A DNA stretch of 64,000 bases from NCBI RefSeq assembly GCF_014117325.1, contig NZ_CP059732.1, positions 6,027,001 to 6,091,000 of the forward strand, given 5' to 3'. Positions 1 through 9,385 of the stretch are shown here, piece after piece. Position 1 is the stretch's first letter; the number at the start of each line of letters is the position of its first letter. Source of the stretch: Spirosoma foliorum. GTDB taxonomy: Bacteria; Bacteroidota; Bacteroidia; Cytophagales; Spirosomataceae. Both the position numbers and the translations under genes were made by a program. The notes beneath the pieces were generated by a model. The model saw nothing but the letters and a program-made list of their open reading frames with translations. It was not told the origin of the DNA and did no database searches.

Positions 1-393
1 GACTATTTACGAACTACATTACACTCATTTGTCAATAATTATCAGGCCATTATGTGGCGGCTACGTGAGTGTTCGCTCAATGATGAGCAATTGGGAATAG
101 CTGTAGGTTTGAGTGGAAATGCCATCCGTAATCGACGGAATAAACCGGACCTCTGGAAACTATCGGATGTTGAGCGATTAGCTGCTCATTTTGCACTGCC
201 GATCACGGCCTGCACTCAGTTAACCTTAGCCCTTCAGGAACTACCGGCTAAACTAAAAGAGATAAGTCCCGAAGAACGTAGACGGACGGAGCGTAAATTA
301 CTTGTCAAAGTAGCGCAACTGGAATCCTATAACCAAAGCGACTGGCCTGTTCGGAATCTACTAAAGATGCATCAGGCATTATATAATGCATAA
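1..393 (+). CDS. Helix-turn-helix-like protein, 5' truncated by window edge
   Basis: The first ATG is at 52, but the frame is open back to base 1 and the upstream residues continue a helix leading into the HTH-like segment, so the true start probably lies outside the window. About 130 residues are visible. The part around 'LNDEQLGIAVGLSGNAIRNR' has the pattern of a helix-turn-helix followed by a basic stretch (RNRRNK), suggesting DNA binding. The C-terminal half is charged and helical (EERRRTERK). No specific family was recognised; a regulator is inferred. A strong hairpin at 420-457 follows the stop codon. Confidence 0.5.
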   Translation, partial: DYLRTTLHSFVNNYQAIMWRLRECSLNDEQLGIAVGLSGNAIRNRRNKPDLWKLSDVERLAAHFALPITACTQLTLALQELPAKLKEISPEERRRTERKLLVKVAQLESYNQSDWPVRNLLKMHQALYNA

Positions 394-419
394 AATCTAA
401 TTAACTGATTGTTACCAAA

Positions 420-457
420 TTACACCCACTGGCGGAATTATCGGTCAGTGGGTGTAA
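420..457 (+). terminator. Hairpin terminator after the HTH-like gene
   Basis: Perfect 12-bp stem TTACACCCACTG / CAGTGGGTGTAA with a 14-nt loop, 27 nt after the stop of the first gene and 28 nt before the phosphatase start. There is no long U run after it. It probably ends the upstream transcript. Confidence 0.6.
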
Positions 458-484
458 CTTTACGGTGGACCCATAGTTCACCTG

Positions 485-2809
485 ATGAAGAATACATGTC
501 TACTTACCCTCGTTTTTCTTTCCTTTTTCGTACAGGAAGCGATTGCACAAGCACCTACTATTGTACGTGGCCCCTACTTACAGGTACTGACAACTACCTC
601 GGTAGTTGTTCGCTGGCGCACCGATCAGCCCACAACCGGCCGGGTATGGTTTGGTTCGACTACCAATCAATTGACTAAAGATGTTCGTGAAACGCAACCC
701 ACGCTCGAGCACGTTCTGACAATTACAGGCTTACGACCGACAACCCGCTACGCCTACGCTATCGGCTACGACGATACACAATTAGCCTCTGGTCCAGATT
801 ATTACGTTAAAACAGCCCTTCCTGCTGGCGATAAGCGCCCGTTTCGGATGTGGGTTCTAGGCGATTTTGGAAGTGGCAATGCCAATCAGGCCGACGTTTA
901 TCAGGCCTATAAAAACGCTACGGCCAACTATCCCGCCGATTTATGGCTTTGGCTTGGCGACAACGCGTATTCGTTTGGTTTTGAGGAAGAGTATCAGCGG
1001 CTGGTATTTCCGGTTTACGCAGCTACTCTTCGGAACACACCGATCTTTATTACCCCCGGCAATCATGATTATGCCGATAGCCAAACAAACTTCAACACGG
1101 CCTATTACAACCTGTTTTCGTTCCCGCAGCAGGGCGAAGCGGGAGGAGTACCCTCAAACTCTAAGTCTTATTATTCAGCTAATTATGGCAATGTCCATTT
1201 AATTTCGCTGGATTCCCAGGGTCGCCCAGACGGGCAATATCGGCTATATGATACAACCTCTACGCAGGTACAATGGCTTAAGAGCGACCTGGCGGCTAAC
1301 AAACTTCCGTGGACGATTGTCATTTTCCATCACCCACCTTATAGCAAAGGCGGTCATAACTCCGATACAGAGGAGTCCATGCGGCTTATTCGTGAAAATC
1401 TAACGCCCATTCTGGAACGCTACGGAGTTGATTTAGTCCTTAACGGTCATAGTCACGGTTACGAGCGAACGTATCGAATTAAAGGCCTACGCGGCTTGGC
1501 CACTACATACGATAGCAATCAGAACCTTGTTGAAGGGACTACGGCACGGTACGATGGATCGCCTAATTCCTGCCCTATTCTCACCAAAGGACAAGGTACT
1601 GTTTATGTTATTAATGGTTCAGGTGGACAATTGGGCGGACAATCTCCGGACTTTCCGCATCCAGCTACGGTGTATAACAACGTGACTGTCGGAGGATCTA
1701 TGCTACTAGATGTCAATGACAACCGCCTGGATGCGCAACTGGTTATGTCTGATGGCTCCGTACAGGACAAGTTTACGATCATGAAAAACGTGAATAAGTC
1801 TACGTCACTCACAACCGAATTTGCCGATACACTTTCCTTTTCAGCTTCCTGGGTAGGCAATTACCGATGGGCAAATGGTCAAACAGGGCGCAATATCCGC
1901 TATACAGCCGATAAGGCCGGAACATTCCCGGTCACAGTCACTGATAATCAGCAATGCCTAACCGATCAGTTTACCATAACCGTTCAACAACCGCCCAAGC
2001 TAACGGCTAAAGCATCAGTGAGCACATCGGTTTGTCCGGGCGCTACTTTTGCGGTTTCAGCAACACCCGAAAATACCACTAAAGCTGCTGGTTGGCAATA
2101 CGACGTGCTTTTGTCGGATGCCTCAGGAAATTTCACTACCGAGAAAATTGTCGGCTCTGGATCGCTGAACGCGTTAAATGCCACGATTCCAACCAACTTA
2201 GCACCCGGTGCCGGCTATCGATTGCAGGTAAGACCGCGCGGCATTCCCTATGCGCAACTTATTGCCAGCGACGGGTTTTCCGTTAAACCTTTACCAACAG
2301 CAACGTTGTCAGGCTCAACAAGCATATCGCAAGGGCAATCCATCGATCTTTCCATCAATTTCACAGGCGATGCTCCCTGGAAAGGAACATTATCTGACGG
2401 CACAGCTTTTTCCAGTAGCGTTACCCCAACCCTACTGACGCTCATGCCGACTAAATCTATTGTTTATTCGATAGCGAGTGTTGAAAATAGTTGTGGCAAA
2501 GGCACTTTCTCAGGTCAGGCGTCGATAACGGTCTTATTACCAACCGCCGAAGAGGAGTTTTCGGATGGAAAGCTTCGTGTTTACCCCAATCCAACGCACG
2601 AAGTGATGTATGTCGAGTTGACAACGACACAGAAAAAGGAGGTAACGATGAGCCTTCAGGATGTCAATGGCCGGACCGTATTTCAGAAGCAGTTCGGTAC
2701 AGTTTCATCTGTAAACGAAACGATTTCCATGCCGCATACCAACGGAACGTATCTGCTCACGATTCAGGCTGGTCAGAATAAAGTGACCCGAAAGGTAGTT
2801 CGGCAATAA
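485..2809 (+). CDS. Secreted purple acid phosphatase-like metallophosphoesterase with T9SS sorting domain
   Basis: 774 residues. A signal peptide (residues 1-21, ending AQA) is followed by a purple-acid-phosphatase N-terminal fibronectin-III-like domain (about 25-112) and a calcineurin-like metallophosphoesterase domain (about 120-420). The metal-binding motifs are all visible: GDFG near 126, GDNAY near 158, GNHDY at 192, HHPP near 282 and NGHSHGYER from 320. Residues 450-690 look like Ig/PKD-type spacer domains. The last ~80 residues begin LRVYPNPT and end VTRKVVRQ, the pattern of a type A Por secretion C-terminal signal, so the protein is probably exported by T9SS and displayed or released to scavenge phosphate from esters. 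The substrate is not predictable. Confidence 0.9.
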   Translation: MKNTCLLTLVFLSFFVQEAIAQAPTIVRGPYLQVLTTTSVVVRWRTDQPTTGRVWFGSTTNQLTKDVRETQPTLEHVLTITGLRPTTRYAYAIGYDDTQLASGPDYYVKTALPAGDKRPFRMWVLGDFGSGNANQADVYQAYKNATANYPADLWLWLGDNAYSFGFEEEYQRLVFPVYAATLRNTPIFITPGNHDYADSQTNFNTAYYNLFSFPQQGEAGGVPSNSKSYYSANYGNVHLISLDSQGRPDGQYRLYDTTSTQVQWLKSDLAANKLPWTIVIFHHPPYSKGGHNSDTEESMRLIRENLTPILERYGVDLVLNGHSHGYERTYRIKGLRGLATTYDSNQNLVEGTTARYDGSPNSCPILTKGQGTVYVINGSGGQLGGQSPDFPHPATVYNNVTVGGSMLLDVNDNRLDAQLVMSDGSVQDKFTIMKNVNKSTSLTTEFADTLSFSASWVGNYRWANGQTGRNIRYTADKAGTFPVTVTDNQQCLTDQFTITVQQPPKLTAKASVSTSVCPGATFAVSATPENTTKAAGWQYDVLLSDASGNFTTEKIVGSGSLNALNATIPTNLAPGAGYRLQVRPRGIPYAQLIASDGFSVKPLPTATLSGSTSISQGQSIDLSINFTGDAPWKGTLSDGTAFSSSVTPTLLTLMPTKSIVYSIASVENSCGKGTFSGQASITVLLPTAEEEFSDGKLRVYPNPTHEVMYVELTTTQKKEVTMSLQDVNGRTVFQKQFGTVSSVNETISMPHTNGTYLLTIQAGQNKVTRKVVRQ

Positions 2810-2901
2810 GGTTGTCAGGTATTGTCAAAGATGGTCAGGTGTGGTCAGTTATTGTATTTACCACGGCAACTCCTGACTACGCTTGACCATACCTGACAGC
2901 C
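2810..2901. repeat. Long imperfect inverted repeat between convergent genes
   Basis: Arms 2810-2827 and 2884-2901 match at 16 of 18 positions, and the interior continues as weaker pairing of GTCAGG-type units. It fills the gap between the convergent phosphatase and menA genes and could terminate both transcripts. Confidence 0.7.
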
Positions 2902-2912
2902 CCGTGACTATT

Positions 2913-3806
2913 TTACAACACCTGGCCGATTCCGAACAAAATCACAAATAACAACGTCGAGAGGGCAAGTTGTCCCAGACGAGCGTTGAGTTCGGCGGGC
3001 TGTTTGTGAGTCGCTACCGCTCGACCATTTACAATAAACAGCGGGAACGCCAGTAAATATACGTAGCTGAACCAGTTCGCGCCTGTCAGGAACGAGTAAG
3101 CAACGGCGCAGAACATGCCCGTCAGCAGTAATCCCCAGTGGTAGCGAATAGCTAATGGTAATCCAAGACGCGCAGGAATAGAGCGCTTGCCGGTCATGGT
3201 ATCGGTTTCGATATCACGAATGTTATTGACATTCAGCACACCCGTGGCAAATAGCCCAACGCTTGTGGCAGGTAATAACAGAATAGGATTGAACGAAAGT
3301 GTGTGCAGAAAATATGTTCCTAGCACGCCCACCCAACCAAAGAAAATCAGGACGGCAATATCCCCGAAGCCTGCATACCCATAGGGTCGTTTGCCATTTG
3401 TGTAGCCAATAGCAGCGGCAATACTCAGCAAGCCCAGCACCAGAAAAAACCAGAAAAGCTTAGCACCTGCGTCATAAAAGGCCAGCGCCAGTAAGCCAAT
3501 CCCGGAAATCAGCGATAGCACCGACATAATGATAATGCCGCGCATCATAGCTTCTTTGGTAATATCGCCCGTAGCCACTGCCCGGCGTGGGCCAACCCGA
3601 AGCTCCGTATCTTTACCCGATACCGCATCGCCATAGTCATTGGCGAAGTTGGACAGGATTTGGAGGAAGATCGTCGTCAGGGCGGCTAACAGAGCAATCG
3701 GCCAGCTAAAATGATGGTCGGCCGAAGCCAGAAAACTCCCGAGAATAATGCTGGCTAACGACAGCGGTAATGTACGCGGCCGGGCAGCCGCAATCCAACT
3801 TTTCAT
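2913..3806 (-). CDS. menA: 1,4-dihydroxy-2-naphthoate polyprenyltransferase
   Basis: 297 residues from the ATG at 3806. An upstream in-frame start at 3875 would add 23 residues encoded entirely by an intergenic palindrome, so it is rejected. This is a UbiA-superfamily integral membrane prenyltransferase that attaches the polyprenyl tail to DHNA in menaquinone synthesis. It carries the first Asp-rich motif NDYGDAVSGKD (about 56-66), the second motif DIETD (198-202), and alternating hydrophobic segments consistent with 8-9 membrane helices. The N-terminus WIAAARPRTLPLS is typical of MenA. Other men genes are not in the window. The transcript probably ends in the 2810-2901 palindrome. Confidence 0.93.
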   Translation of the reverse strand: MKSWIAAARPRTLPLSLASIILGSFLASADHHFSWPIALLAALTTIFLQILSNFANDYGDAVSGKDTELRVGPRRAVATGDITKEAMMRGIIIMSVLSLISGIGLLALAFYDAGAKLFWFFLVLGLLSIAAAIGYTNGKRPYGYAGFGDIAVLIFFGWVGVLGTYFLHTLSFNPILLLPATSVGLFATGVLNVNNIRDIETDTMTGKRSIPARLGLPLAIRYHWGLLLTGMFCAVAYSFLTGANWFSYVYLLAFPLFIVNGRAVATHKQPAELNARLGQLALSTLLFVILFGIGQVL

Positions 3807-3813
3807 AATTGAT

Positions 3814-3897
3814 AATGTAAAATGAATAATGGATAATGATTTGACCGGAAATAAACCGATCCTATCATTATCCATTATTCATTACTCATTTTGCATT
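3814..3897. repeat. AT-rich palindromic element (GAATAATGGATAATG family)
   Basis: Left arm 3814-3840 pairs with right arm 3864-3897; the right arm has about 7 extra bases. The unit AATGAATAATGGATAATG recurs at 38430-38512 and in variant form at 58946-59023 and 54567-54649. It lies between the menA start and the GPx stop codon, and its right end overlaps that stop. Confidence 0.8.
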
Positions 3898-4513
3898 AAA
3901 TGCCAATAGCCTTCTTAAACTCTTCATCCTCTGGCTTCACTTTCGAGCCGAAGAAGTTGATCAGTTCACCTTTCTCGTTAATAACATATTTGCAGAAATT
4001 CCAGGTTGGTGCCTGTTCGTTCCAGCCGTTCAATGACTTCGTTGTCAACCATTTGTATAACGGAGCCTGATCATCGCCCAATACCGATACCTTCTCGAAC
4101 ATTGGGAAAGTCACACCGTAGTTTTTCTTACAGAACTCAGCAATTTCTTCGCTGCTGCCTGGCTCCTGGCTTTTAAAATTGTTAGCTGGGAAACCCAGAA
4201 CAACCACTTTGTCGCCGTGCTCTTTGTAGAATTTTTCCCAATCGGCATACTGAGGAGTGAAGCCACATTTCGACGCAACGTTCAGAATGACAACTTTTTT
4301 GCCTTTGTAGGCTTTCAGCGCTACGGGTTTGCCATCAAGCGAATTTACCGTAAAATCATACAGGCTTTTGGTAGGAGCTGCCGCATCGGTGGGAGCCGAG
4401 ATAGCCTTGTTTCCGCCAAAAATGGCTTTTACCAGCTGGGGTAACGACATAAAACTAGTGAGTGAAAAAACGACCGCAACCGCGATCAGGGAAACGATGA
4501 TACTCTTTTTCAT
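3896..4513 (-). CDS. Glutathione peroxidase-family thiol peroxidase, exported or membrane-anchored
   Basis: 205 residues. A hydrophobic N-terminal segment (about 4-24) precedes a GPx thioredoxin-fold domain. The peroxidatic residue is Cys83 in NVASKCGFTPQY. The second family motif appears as LGFPANNF, where many homologues have a Cys or Asn-Gln pair, followed by QEPGS (Gln116). The WNF motif is at 171-173, with Cys174 next to it. There is no selenocysteine codon. The enzyme probably reduces hydroperoxides with thioredoxin. Cys128 in EEIAEFCKK is the likeliest resolving cysteine, by inference. The start is the ATG at 4513. Confidence 0.88.
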   Translation of the reverse strand: MKKSIIVSLIAVAVVFSLTSFMSLPQLVKAIFGGNKAISAPTDAAAPTKSLYDFTVNSLDGKPVALKAYKGKKVVILNVASKCGFTPQYADWEKFYKEHGDKVVVLGFPANNFKSQEPGSSEEIAEFCKKNYGVTFPMFEKVSVLGDDQAPLYKWLTTKSLNGWNEQAPTWNFCKYVINEKGELINFFGSKVKPEDEEFKKAIGI

Positions 4514-4582
4514 GGTCAGTTTGACAATTTTGTAGACAGTTTGGCAAAGGAACGTTCTTGTACTGAACCTGAATAACTTAAA

Positions 4583-6682
4583 CTACATTTTTTCAGGCAC
4601 TTCTATCCCCAATAAACCCATTGACTTCCGAATAGTTTCACTAACGGTCTTTGATAACACAAGTCGGGTATGCAATTTAATCGGGTCCGTTTCTTTTAGG
4701 ATTGACAGCTTATCGTAAAACTGATTGAACGTCTTGGCCAGCTCATACGCATACTGGGCAATATACGAAGGCGCATAGTCTGTTCCTGCCTCAGCTACCC
4801 GTTGCGTATACTGGCTCAATAGGAACACTAATTGCTGCTCAAGCTCATCCAATTGCGTTGCCGACACGGGCCCTTCCAGCGTCATGGTAAGCTCAGCAGC
4901 CTTACGCAGAATAGAGCGAATCCGGGCGTGAACGTACTGAATATAAGGCCCGGTATTACCATGCAAATCCACCGATTCGGCCGGATTGAACTGCATTCGT
5001 TTTTGGGGATCAACCTTCAGCAAGTAGTATTTCAACGCACCCAAACCAAGCGTCTGAAAAAGTGCATCTTTCTCTTCCTGACTGAAATCCTCCAGTTTGC
5101 CCTTAGCCGCTTCATCAGCAGCTGTCGAGGCCGCATCAATGGTTTCCTTAATCAGATCGTCAGCATCGACAACGGTGCCTTCGCGCGATTTCATTTTACC
5201 CGTTGGCAGATCGACCATGCCGTATGAGAGGTGGTACAGACCATCGGCATACGTCCGGCCTAGCTTGCGCAGAATGGCGAACAGCACGTTGAAATGGTAG
5301 TCCTGTTCATTCCCAACTACCCAGATCTGACGATCATTCTGAAAATCCTGAAACTTCAGATCGGTCGTACCCAAATCCTGCGTCATATATACCGACGTAC
5401 CGTCAGAACGCATCACCAGCTTTTGATCCAGTCCTTCGGCAGTCAGATCAATCCAAACGGAACTGTCGTCTTTCCGAAAGAAAACGCCTTTCTGGATTCC
5501 TTCTTCAACAATTTCTTTTCCTAGCAGATATGTATTCGATTCGTAATAGGTTTTGTCGAAACTAACGCCAATCCGTTTGTAGGTAGCATCGAAACCCGTA
5601 TACACCCAGGCGTTGAGCTGGCTCCAGAGCGCTACTGTTTCAGGGTCACCTTGCTCCCACAAACGCAGCATCTGCTGAACTTCAAGCATGAGGGGTGCTT
5701 TTGTTTGCGCTATATCTTTTACTTCGTCCTTCTCTCCATCAATTTCCTCTTCAATAGCTAGAACAGATTTTAGTATTTTCTGTAATTCTTTCTGCTTCCG
5801 CTCTTTTATTTTGACATCTGCATCATCAATAGATTTCAGAACATCTTTCCATTTAATTTTTCCATCAATAGCAGATTCTAGACTTATTTCTGTATTAAAT
5901 CCTAATGCAGCTATCTCATCAAAAGCAAGTTGTTGTACTTCCTGACTTAGACGAACTTCTAATCCCTCTAAATTCTGAAGATGGATTTTAAGCTGAGTTT
6001 GCTGAGTTTCGCTAAATAGTGATAGGTCTCTTTTAGTATAAATAGAGTCGAGTATTGGCTTTAACTGCTCTTTTAGCTCTCGATCAAATCGAACATAGTA
6101 TTTCCCGATCAGGTGATCGCCTTTCATGCTCGCCGACTCTGGTGTCTCACCATTGCCAAACATCCGATAAGCCAGCATCGACTTACAGATGTGAACGCCC
6201 CGGTCGTTGACAATGCAGGTTTTTACGACATCATAGCCGTTTGCGGCCAGAATTTTACTGACCGAGTCTCCCAGGAAATTATTCCGTAAGTGCCCGAGGT
6301 GAAGCGGCTTGTTGGTATTTGGTGACGAAAATTCAACCATCACCGACTGCTCTTTCGAAGGCAATGTACCGAATGATGGATTAGCCGCAATATCATTTAA
6401 CAAACCAACCCAGGCGGCATCGGCAATACTAATATTCAGGAACCCCTGTACCACGTTGAATGCACTGACAACTGAACTATTTTCCAGCAACCACGCGCCA
6501 ATCGTTTGACCTATCTGCGCAGGCGCCTGGCGGAGGGCTTTCGTGAGTGGAAACGTGACAAAGGTATATTGACCTTCAAACTCTTTTTTCGTCGGCGAAA
6601 GTTGTACGTCGCACGCATTGCCGGAATAAAGTTCGGCGATTGACCGTGCAATATCGGCTGCTACTATTGATTGAATATCCAT
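4583..6682 (-). CDS. argS: Arginyl-tRNA synthetase with a ~120-residue insertion
   Basis: 699 residues from the ATG at 6682; the in-frame TTG at 6691 is less likely. It charges tRNA-Arg. The N-terminal Add-1 domain is followed by the class I HIGH motif as HLGH (128-131) in SSPNTNKPLHLGH, and a KMSK-equivalent loop GKMKSREG (about 495-502). The C-terminus has the anticodon-binding DALR-type domain. Most bacterial ArgS are 550-600 residues. The excess sits at about residues 204-327 (plus-strand 5702-6073) between LIGKYYVRFDREL and KAPLMLEVQQMLRLWEQGDP, which would normally be nearly adjacent. The insert is Lys/Glu-rich, predicted helical, and visibly AT-rich (one 60-base line is 30% GC). The frame is intact. 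Confidence 0.95.
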   Translation of the reverse strand: MDIQSIVAADIARSIAELYSGNACDVQLSPTKKEFEGQYTFVTFPLTKALRQAPAQIGQTIGAWLLENSSVVSAFNVVQGFLNISIADAAWVGLLNDIAANPSFGTLPSKEQSVMVEFSSPNTNKPLHLGHLRNNFLGDSVSKILAANGYDVVKTCIVNDRGVHICKSMLAYRMFGNGETPESASMKGDHLIGKYYVRFDRELKEQLKPILDSIYTKRDLSLFSETQQTQLKIHLQNLEGLEVRLSQEVQQLAFDEIAALGFNTEISLESAIDGKIKWKDVLKSIDDADVKIKERKQKELQKILKSVLAIEEEIDGEKDEVKDIAQTKAPLMLEVQQMLRLWEQGDPETVALWSQLNAWVYTGFDATYKRIGVSFDKTYYESNTYLLGKEIVEEGIQKGVFFRKDDSSVWIDLTAEGLDQKLVMRSDGTSVYMTQDLGTTDLKFQDFQNDRQIWVVGNEQDYHFNVLFAILRKLGRTYADGLYHLSYGMVDLPTGKMKSREGTVVDADDLIKETIDAASTAADEAAKGKLEDFSQEEKDALFQTLGLGALKYYLLKVDPQKRMQFNPAESVDLHGNTGPYIQYVHARIRSILRKAAELTMTLEGPVSATQLDELEQQLVFLLSQYTQRVAEAGTDYAPSYIAQYAYELAKTFNQFYDKLSILKETDPIKLHTRLVLSKTVSETIRKSMGLLGIEVPEKM

Positions 6683-6707
6683 TTCCCACAAAAGTACGAA
6701 ATGTTAT

Positions 6708-6799
6708 GTAGCGTGGACATCTTGTCCGCGTAGCCGCAGGTTAATCATTTTTGAGCGACAACTGCGTCTTCGGTTATGCGGACAAGATGTCCGCGCTAC
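6708..6799. repeat. Inverted repeat, 22-bp arms
   Basis: GTAGCGTGGACATCTTGTCC at 6708 onward pairs with its near-exact complement ending at 6799 (22-bp arms, one mismatch). A hairpin of this size in the gap between two minus-strand genes would terminate argS-ward transcription coming from the acylase side or act as a 3' stabiliser. A TACTTTTG -7-like box for argS (6696-6689, minus strand) directly abuts the element, with no recognisable -33 box, as if the element had replaced it. Confidence 0.75.
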
Positions 6800-9199
6800 T
6801 CATGGCTTCAGCACCGTTGTTTCTTCGGCGACAGACTTCACTTTTTCCTTCGAGAAATAGACGGGGAAGTATTTGTTGTCGGCCCAGATCGGAAATAAAT
6901 CGCCGTAGTGTGGGCTATCGGGATTTCCTGATTGGCCGGGTGTATTGATACCAAGCGTTTTATCCCAATCTTCGGTATCGACCAGAATTCGGAACGATGC
7001 GCCGTGCGTTTGGTTCAGATTGGCGCTGGTTGCATTCACCGTTTCGGCATAACCTCCCCGAATGGCGGGGCCAAGGTTAATTTTCTTCCGCATCGCTTTA
7101 TCGACCATGTTGCTGAGCGGATGGGTAAGGGTAATGTGCTTATTCTTGGCCTGGCCATACACCCACTTGGTCATGTCGTTGCCTAATCGCCCGGTGAGTT
7201 CTGTTACGGCGCGATCCATACACAACAGCAACAAACTATCCCGAGAAGCCGTTGGCGGAAGAAGAGCGTCTATTACCCGTTTTGATGGAAGACTGGTTAG
7301 GTAAGGTTGCGCAATCTTCGGCACCTTCTGTTGGTAAACAGCCAGTTTTAACTGCCCCTCCCAGGCGACATAAATAGCAGCAGCCACCGAATTCGGATCA
7401 AGCTTATAATCCCATCGACGCAGGTATTCCAACGCCTGTGTCGTTCGGTCCGACTGCGACGCCAGATTTTGGAGCAATGGTACCAACGTCCGCGCAGGAA
7501 TGGATAGATAATCGGCCTGCAACGCCATAAAGTCGACCAGATTCTTGCGCTTCCCATCGCCCAATACTTCCTCAATGCGATGAGCCCGACTAGGTGCTGC
7601 CCAGGTCCAGCCAACGGCATCGCGGTGCGGAAAATCCACAGGCGTCAAATTATTATTGGCCGTAGCCACGAACCCTTCAGATGGGTTAAGTTTATTGGGC
7701 AGTTGCAGAATGGGCAGATAGCCACTCCACTCAAACCGCCCATCACCTGGCACAGGAACCAGCCCGGTGAAGTTTTTTCCCGGGCTGGATTGCCGTATGG
7801 GCGATAGACCCACGGCCTGCCAGCCAATCGTTCCGGTTCTATCGGCCCAGATCATATTCTCTCCCGGCACGCGGCTATAGGTGCACGCCTGCCGAAACTC
7901 GGTCCAGTTCTTCGACTGGTTCATCCGTAAACTCGCCAGATAGGGAGCGCAACCCGTTTCGAGCCAGCCTGCCCGAATTGCATAGGCTTTGTGGTGTTCT
8001 TTATCTTCAAATACCACCGGACCATGACGCGTATATTTTAGCTCAACCCGTACCGATTGGCCATCTTTCATCGGAATAGTTTCGGTCAGTATTTTCATGT
8101 TTTCCCACGTATAGGTCGCCCCTTTGCCTTTATAGCGATATTGATTGGGATTTGCGGGATTGGTTTCGTAGACGTATATATCTTCATTGTCGGTCTCGAA
8201 AATCGTGAGCCCCCAGGCACCGTAGTCATTATGCCCAATTGAAATTCCGGGCAAGGTTGGCTCTCCTGCTCCGATCACATTCCAGCCGGGCGAATCCACG
8301 CCGGGCGCGTTCAGGTGTACCCAATACCGTAGCGAGGGCGTCGATTGTGACCGGTGTGGGTCATTGGCCAGCATCGGATACCCACTAGCCGACTTATTAC
8401 CCGAAATAATCCAGTTATTCGACCCCACAAACTGCTTCTCTGTCTCGAACCACTCATCGACTGATTTATCGGATCGACTGGCTTCATCTTCGTCAGCTTT
8501 CGCTAATCGGTCGCTGAATTTTAGTGGTAGGCGAAACGCTTCATACAGTTCCAGGATTGGTTGAAACAACTCCTCGCCATTGACGTGTAGCGTCAGGTCA
8601 GGATCGCTGGGTTTGGAGGCCGGATGAAACCACTGTAGTTCACGAAGTTTGTCGGGGCCAATGAGTTTCACCAATCGTCCATAATTGAGTTCGTCGCGAA
8701 CATTGCCCAGCAATCCCTGATGCCGACTAATCACGACTTCGGACGTCCATAATGCGGGTTTTGTCTTCAGTACTCGAAATTCGAAAGGCAGCTTTTCGGG
8801 CGTTTTCAGGATTTCGGTGATATAGGCGTTAATACCATCGACAAATGCCCCAACGATTTGCGGACCATGTGGATGGTAATGCAGCAGCTCTTTATTAATA
8901 TCTCCCCGAAACTTAAAGAGCCGCGTTCCTATATCGCGTTTGGTTTCCTGAGGCCCCAACAATTCGGCAATTGTACCCGTAGCCTGACGACGCCAGATTT
9001 CCAGTTGAAACAGGCGATCCTGAGCGGCAGCATATCCCTGTGCAAAAAAAAGATCATGTTCGTTTTTGGCATAAATGTGGTTCACACCCCACCGATCGCG
9101 AATGATTTCGACGGGTTGTTGCAGGCCCGTCGTTTGTATCGTTTGAGAATTGCAACTGAATGGCAGAAAAGCTATAAACAACCGAAGTAGCTGGCGCAT
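6800..9199 (-). CDS. Penicillin acylase family protein (Ntn hydrolase)
   Basis: 799 residues with an N-terminal signal sequence (hydrophobic to about residue 14). This is the S45 penicillin-amidase family of N-terminal-nucleophile hydrolases: a precursor is cleaved autocatalytically to an alpha and a beta chain, with the new N-terminal Ser as nucleophile. The motif GSNNWIISG places that Ser at residue 260, with LANDPHR shortly after, as in the family. The linker just before it (about 233-255) is charged and fits the excised spacer. The substrate could be an N-acyl amino compound such as an acyl-homoserine lactone or a beta-lactam side chain; the sequence does not decide. Start is the ATG at 9199. 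Confidence 0.92.
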   Translation of the reverse strand: MRQLLRLFIAFLPFSCNSQTIQTTGLQQPVEIIRDRWGVNHIYAKNEHDLFFAQGYAAAQDRLFQLEIWRRQATGTIAELLGPQETKRDIGTRLFKFRGDINKELLHYHPHGPQIVGAFVDGINAYITEILKTPEKLPFEFRVLKTKPALWTSEVVISRHQGLLGNVRDELNYGRLVKLIGPDKLRELQWFHPASKPSDPDLTLHVNGEELFQPILELYEAFRLPLKFSDRLAKADEDEASRSDKSVDEWFETEKQFVGSNNWIISGNKSASGYPMLANDPHRSQSTPSLRYWVHLNAPGVDSPGWNVIGAGEPTLPGISIGHNDYGAWGLTIFETDNEDIYVYETNPANPNQYRYKGKGATYTWENMKILTETIPMKDGQSVRVELKYTRHGPVVFEDKEHHKAYAIRAGWLETGCAPYLASLRMNQSKNWTEFRQACTYSRVPGENMIWADRTGTIGWQAVGLSPIRQSSPGKNFTGLVPVPGDGRFEWSGYLPILQLPNKLNPSEGFVATANNNLTPVDFPHRDAVGWTWAAPSRAHRIEEVLGDGKRKNLVDFMALQADYLSIPARTLVPLLQNLASQSDRTTQALEYLRRWDYKLDPNSVAAAIYVAWEGQLKLAVYQQKVPKIAQPYLTSLPSKRVIDALLPPTASRDSLLLLCMDRAVTELTGRLGNDMTKWVYGQAKNKHITLTHPLSNMVDKAMRKKINLGPAIRGGYAETVNATSANLNQTHGASFRILVDTEDWDKTLGINTPGQSGNPDSPHYGDLFPIWADNKYFPVYFSKEKVKSVAEETTVLKP

Positions 9200-9385
9200 A
9201 GGATCAGATTCTATCCCTGAACATACGAATTTTTCACTTTCGTAACAGCCTTTTTAAACGCCTAAACCCTAAATGAGGCTGTGAATGGTGTAATGTGAAC
9301 AAAGTTTCGATCAAGAATCCGTTGCCTGGAATTGGTTAATTATTAGAAACATGATGTTTCTTTGATAAAATAATATAAAACTGTT

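Noticed and set aside
3807..3875. N-terminal extension of MenA
   Set aside because: The extra 23 codons are made of palindromic repeat sequence, and the family start fits the ATG at 3806.
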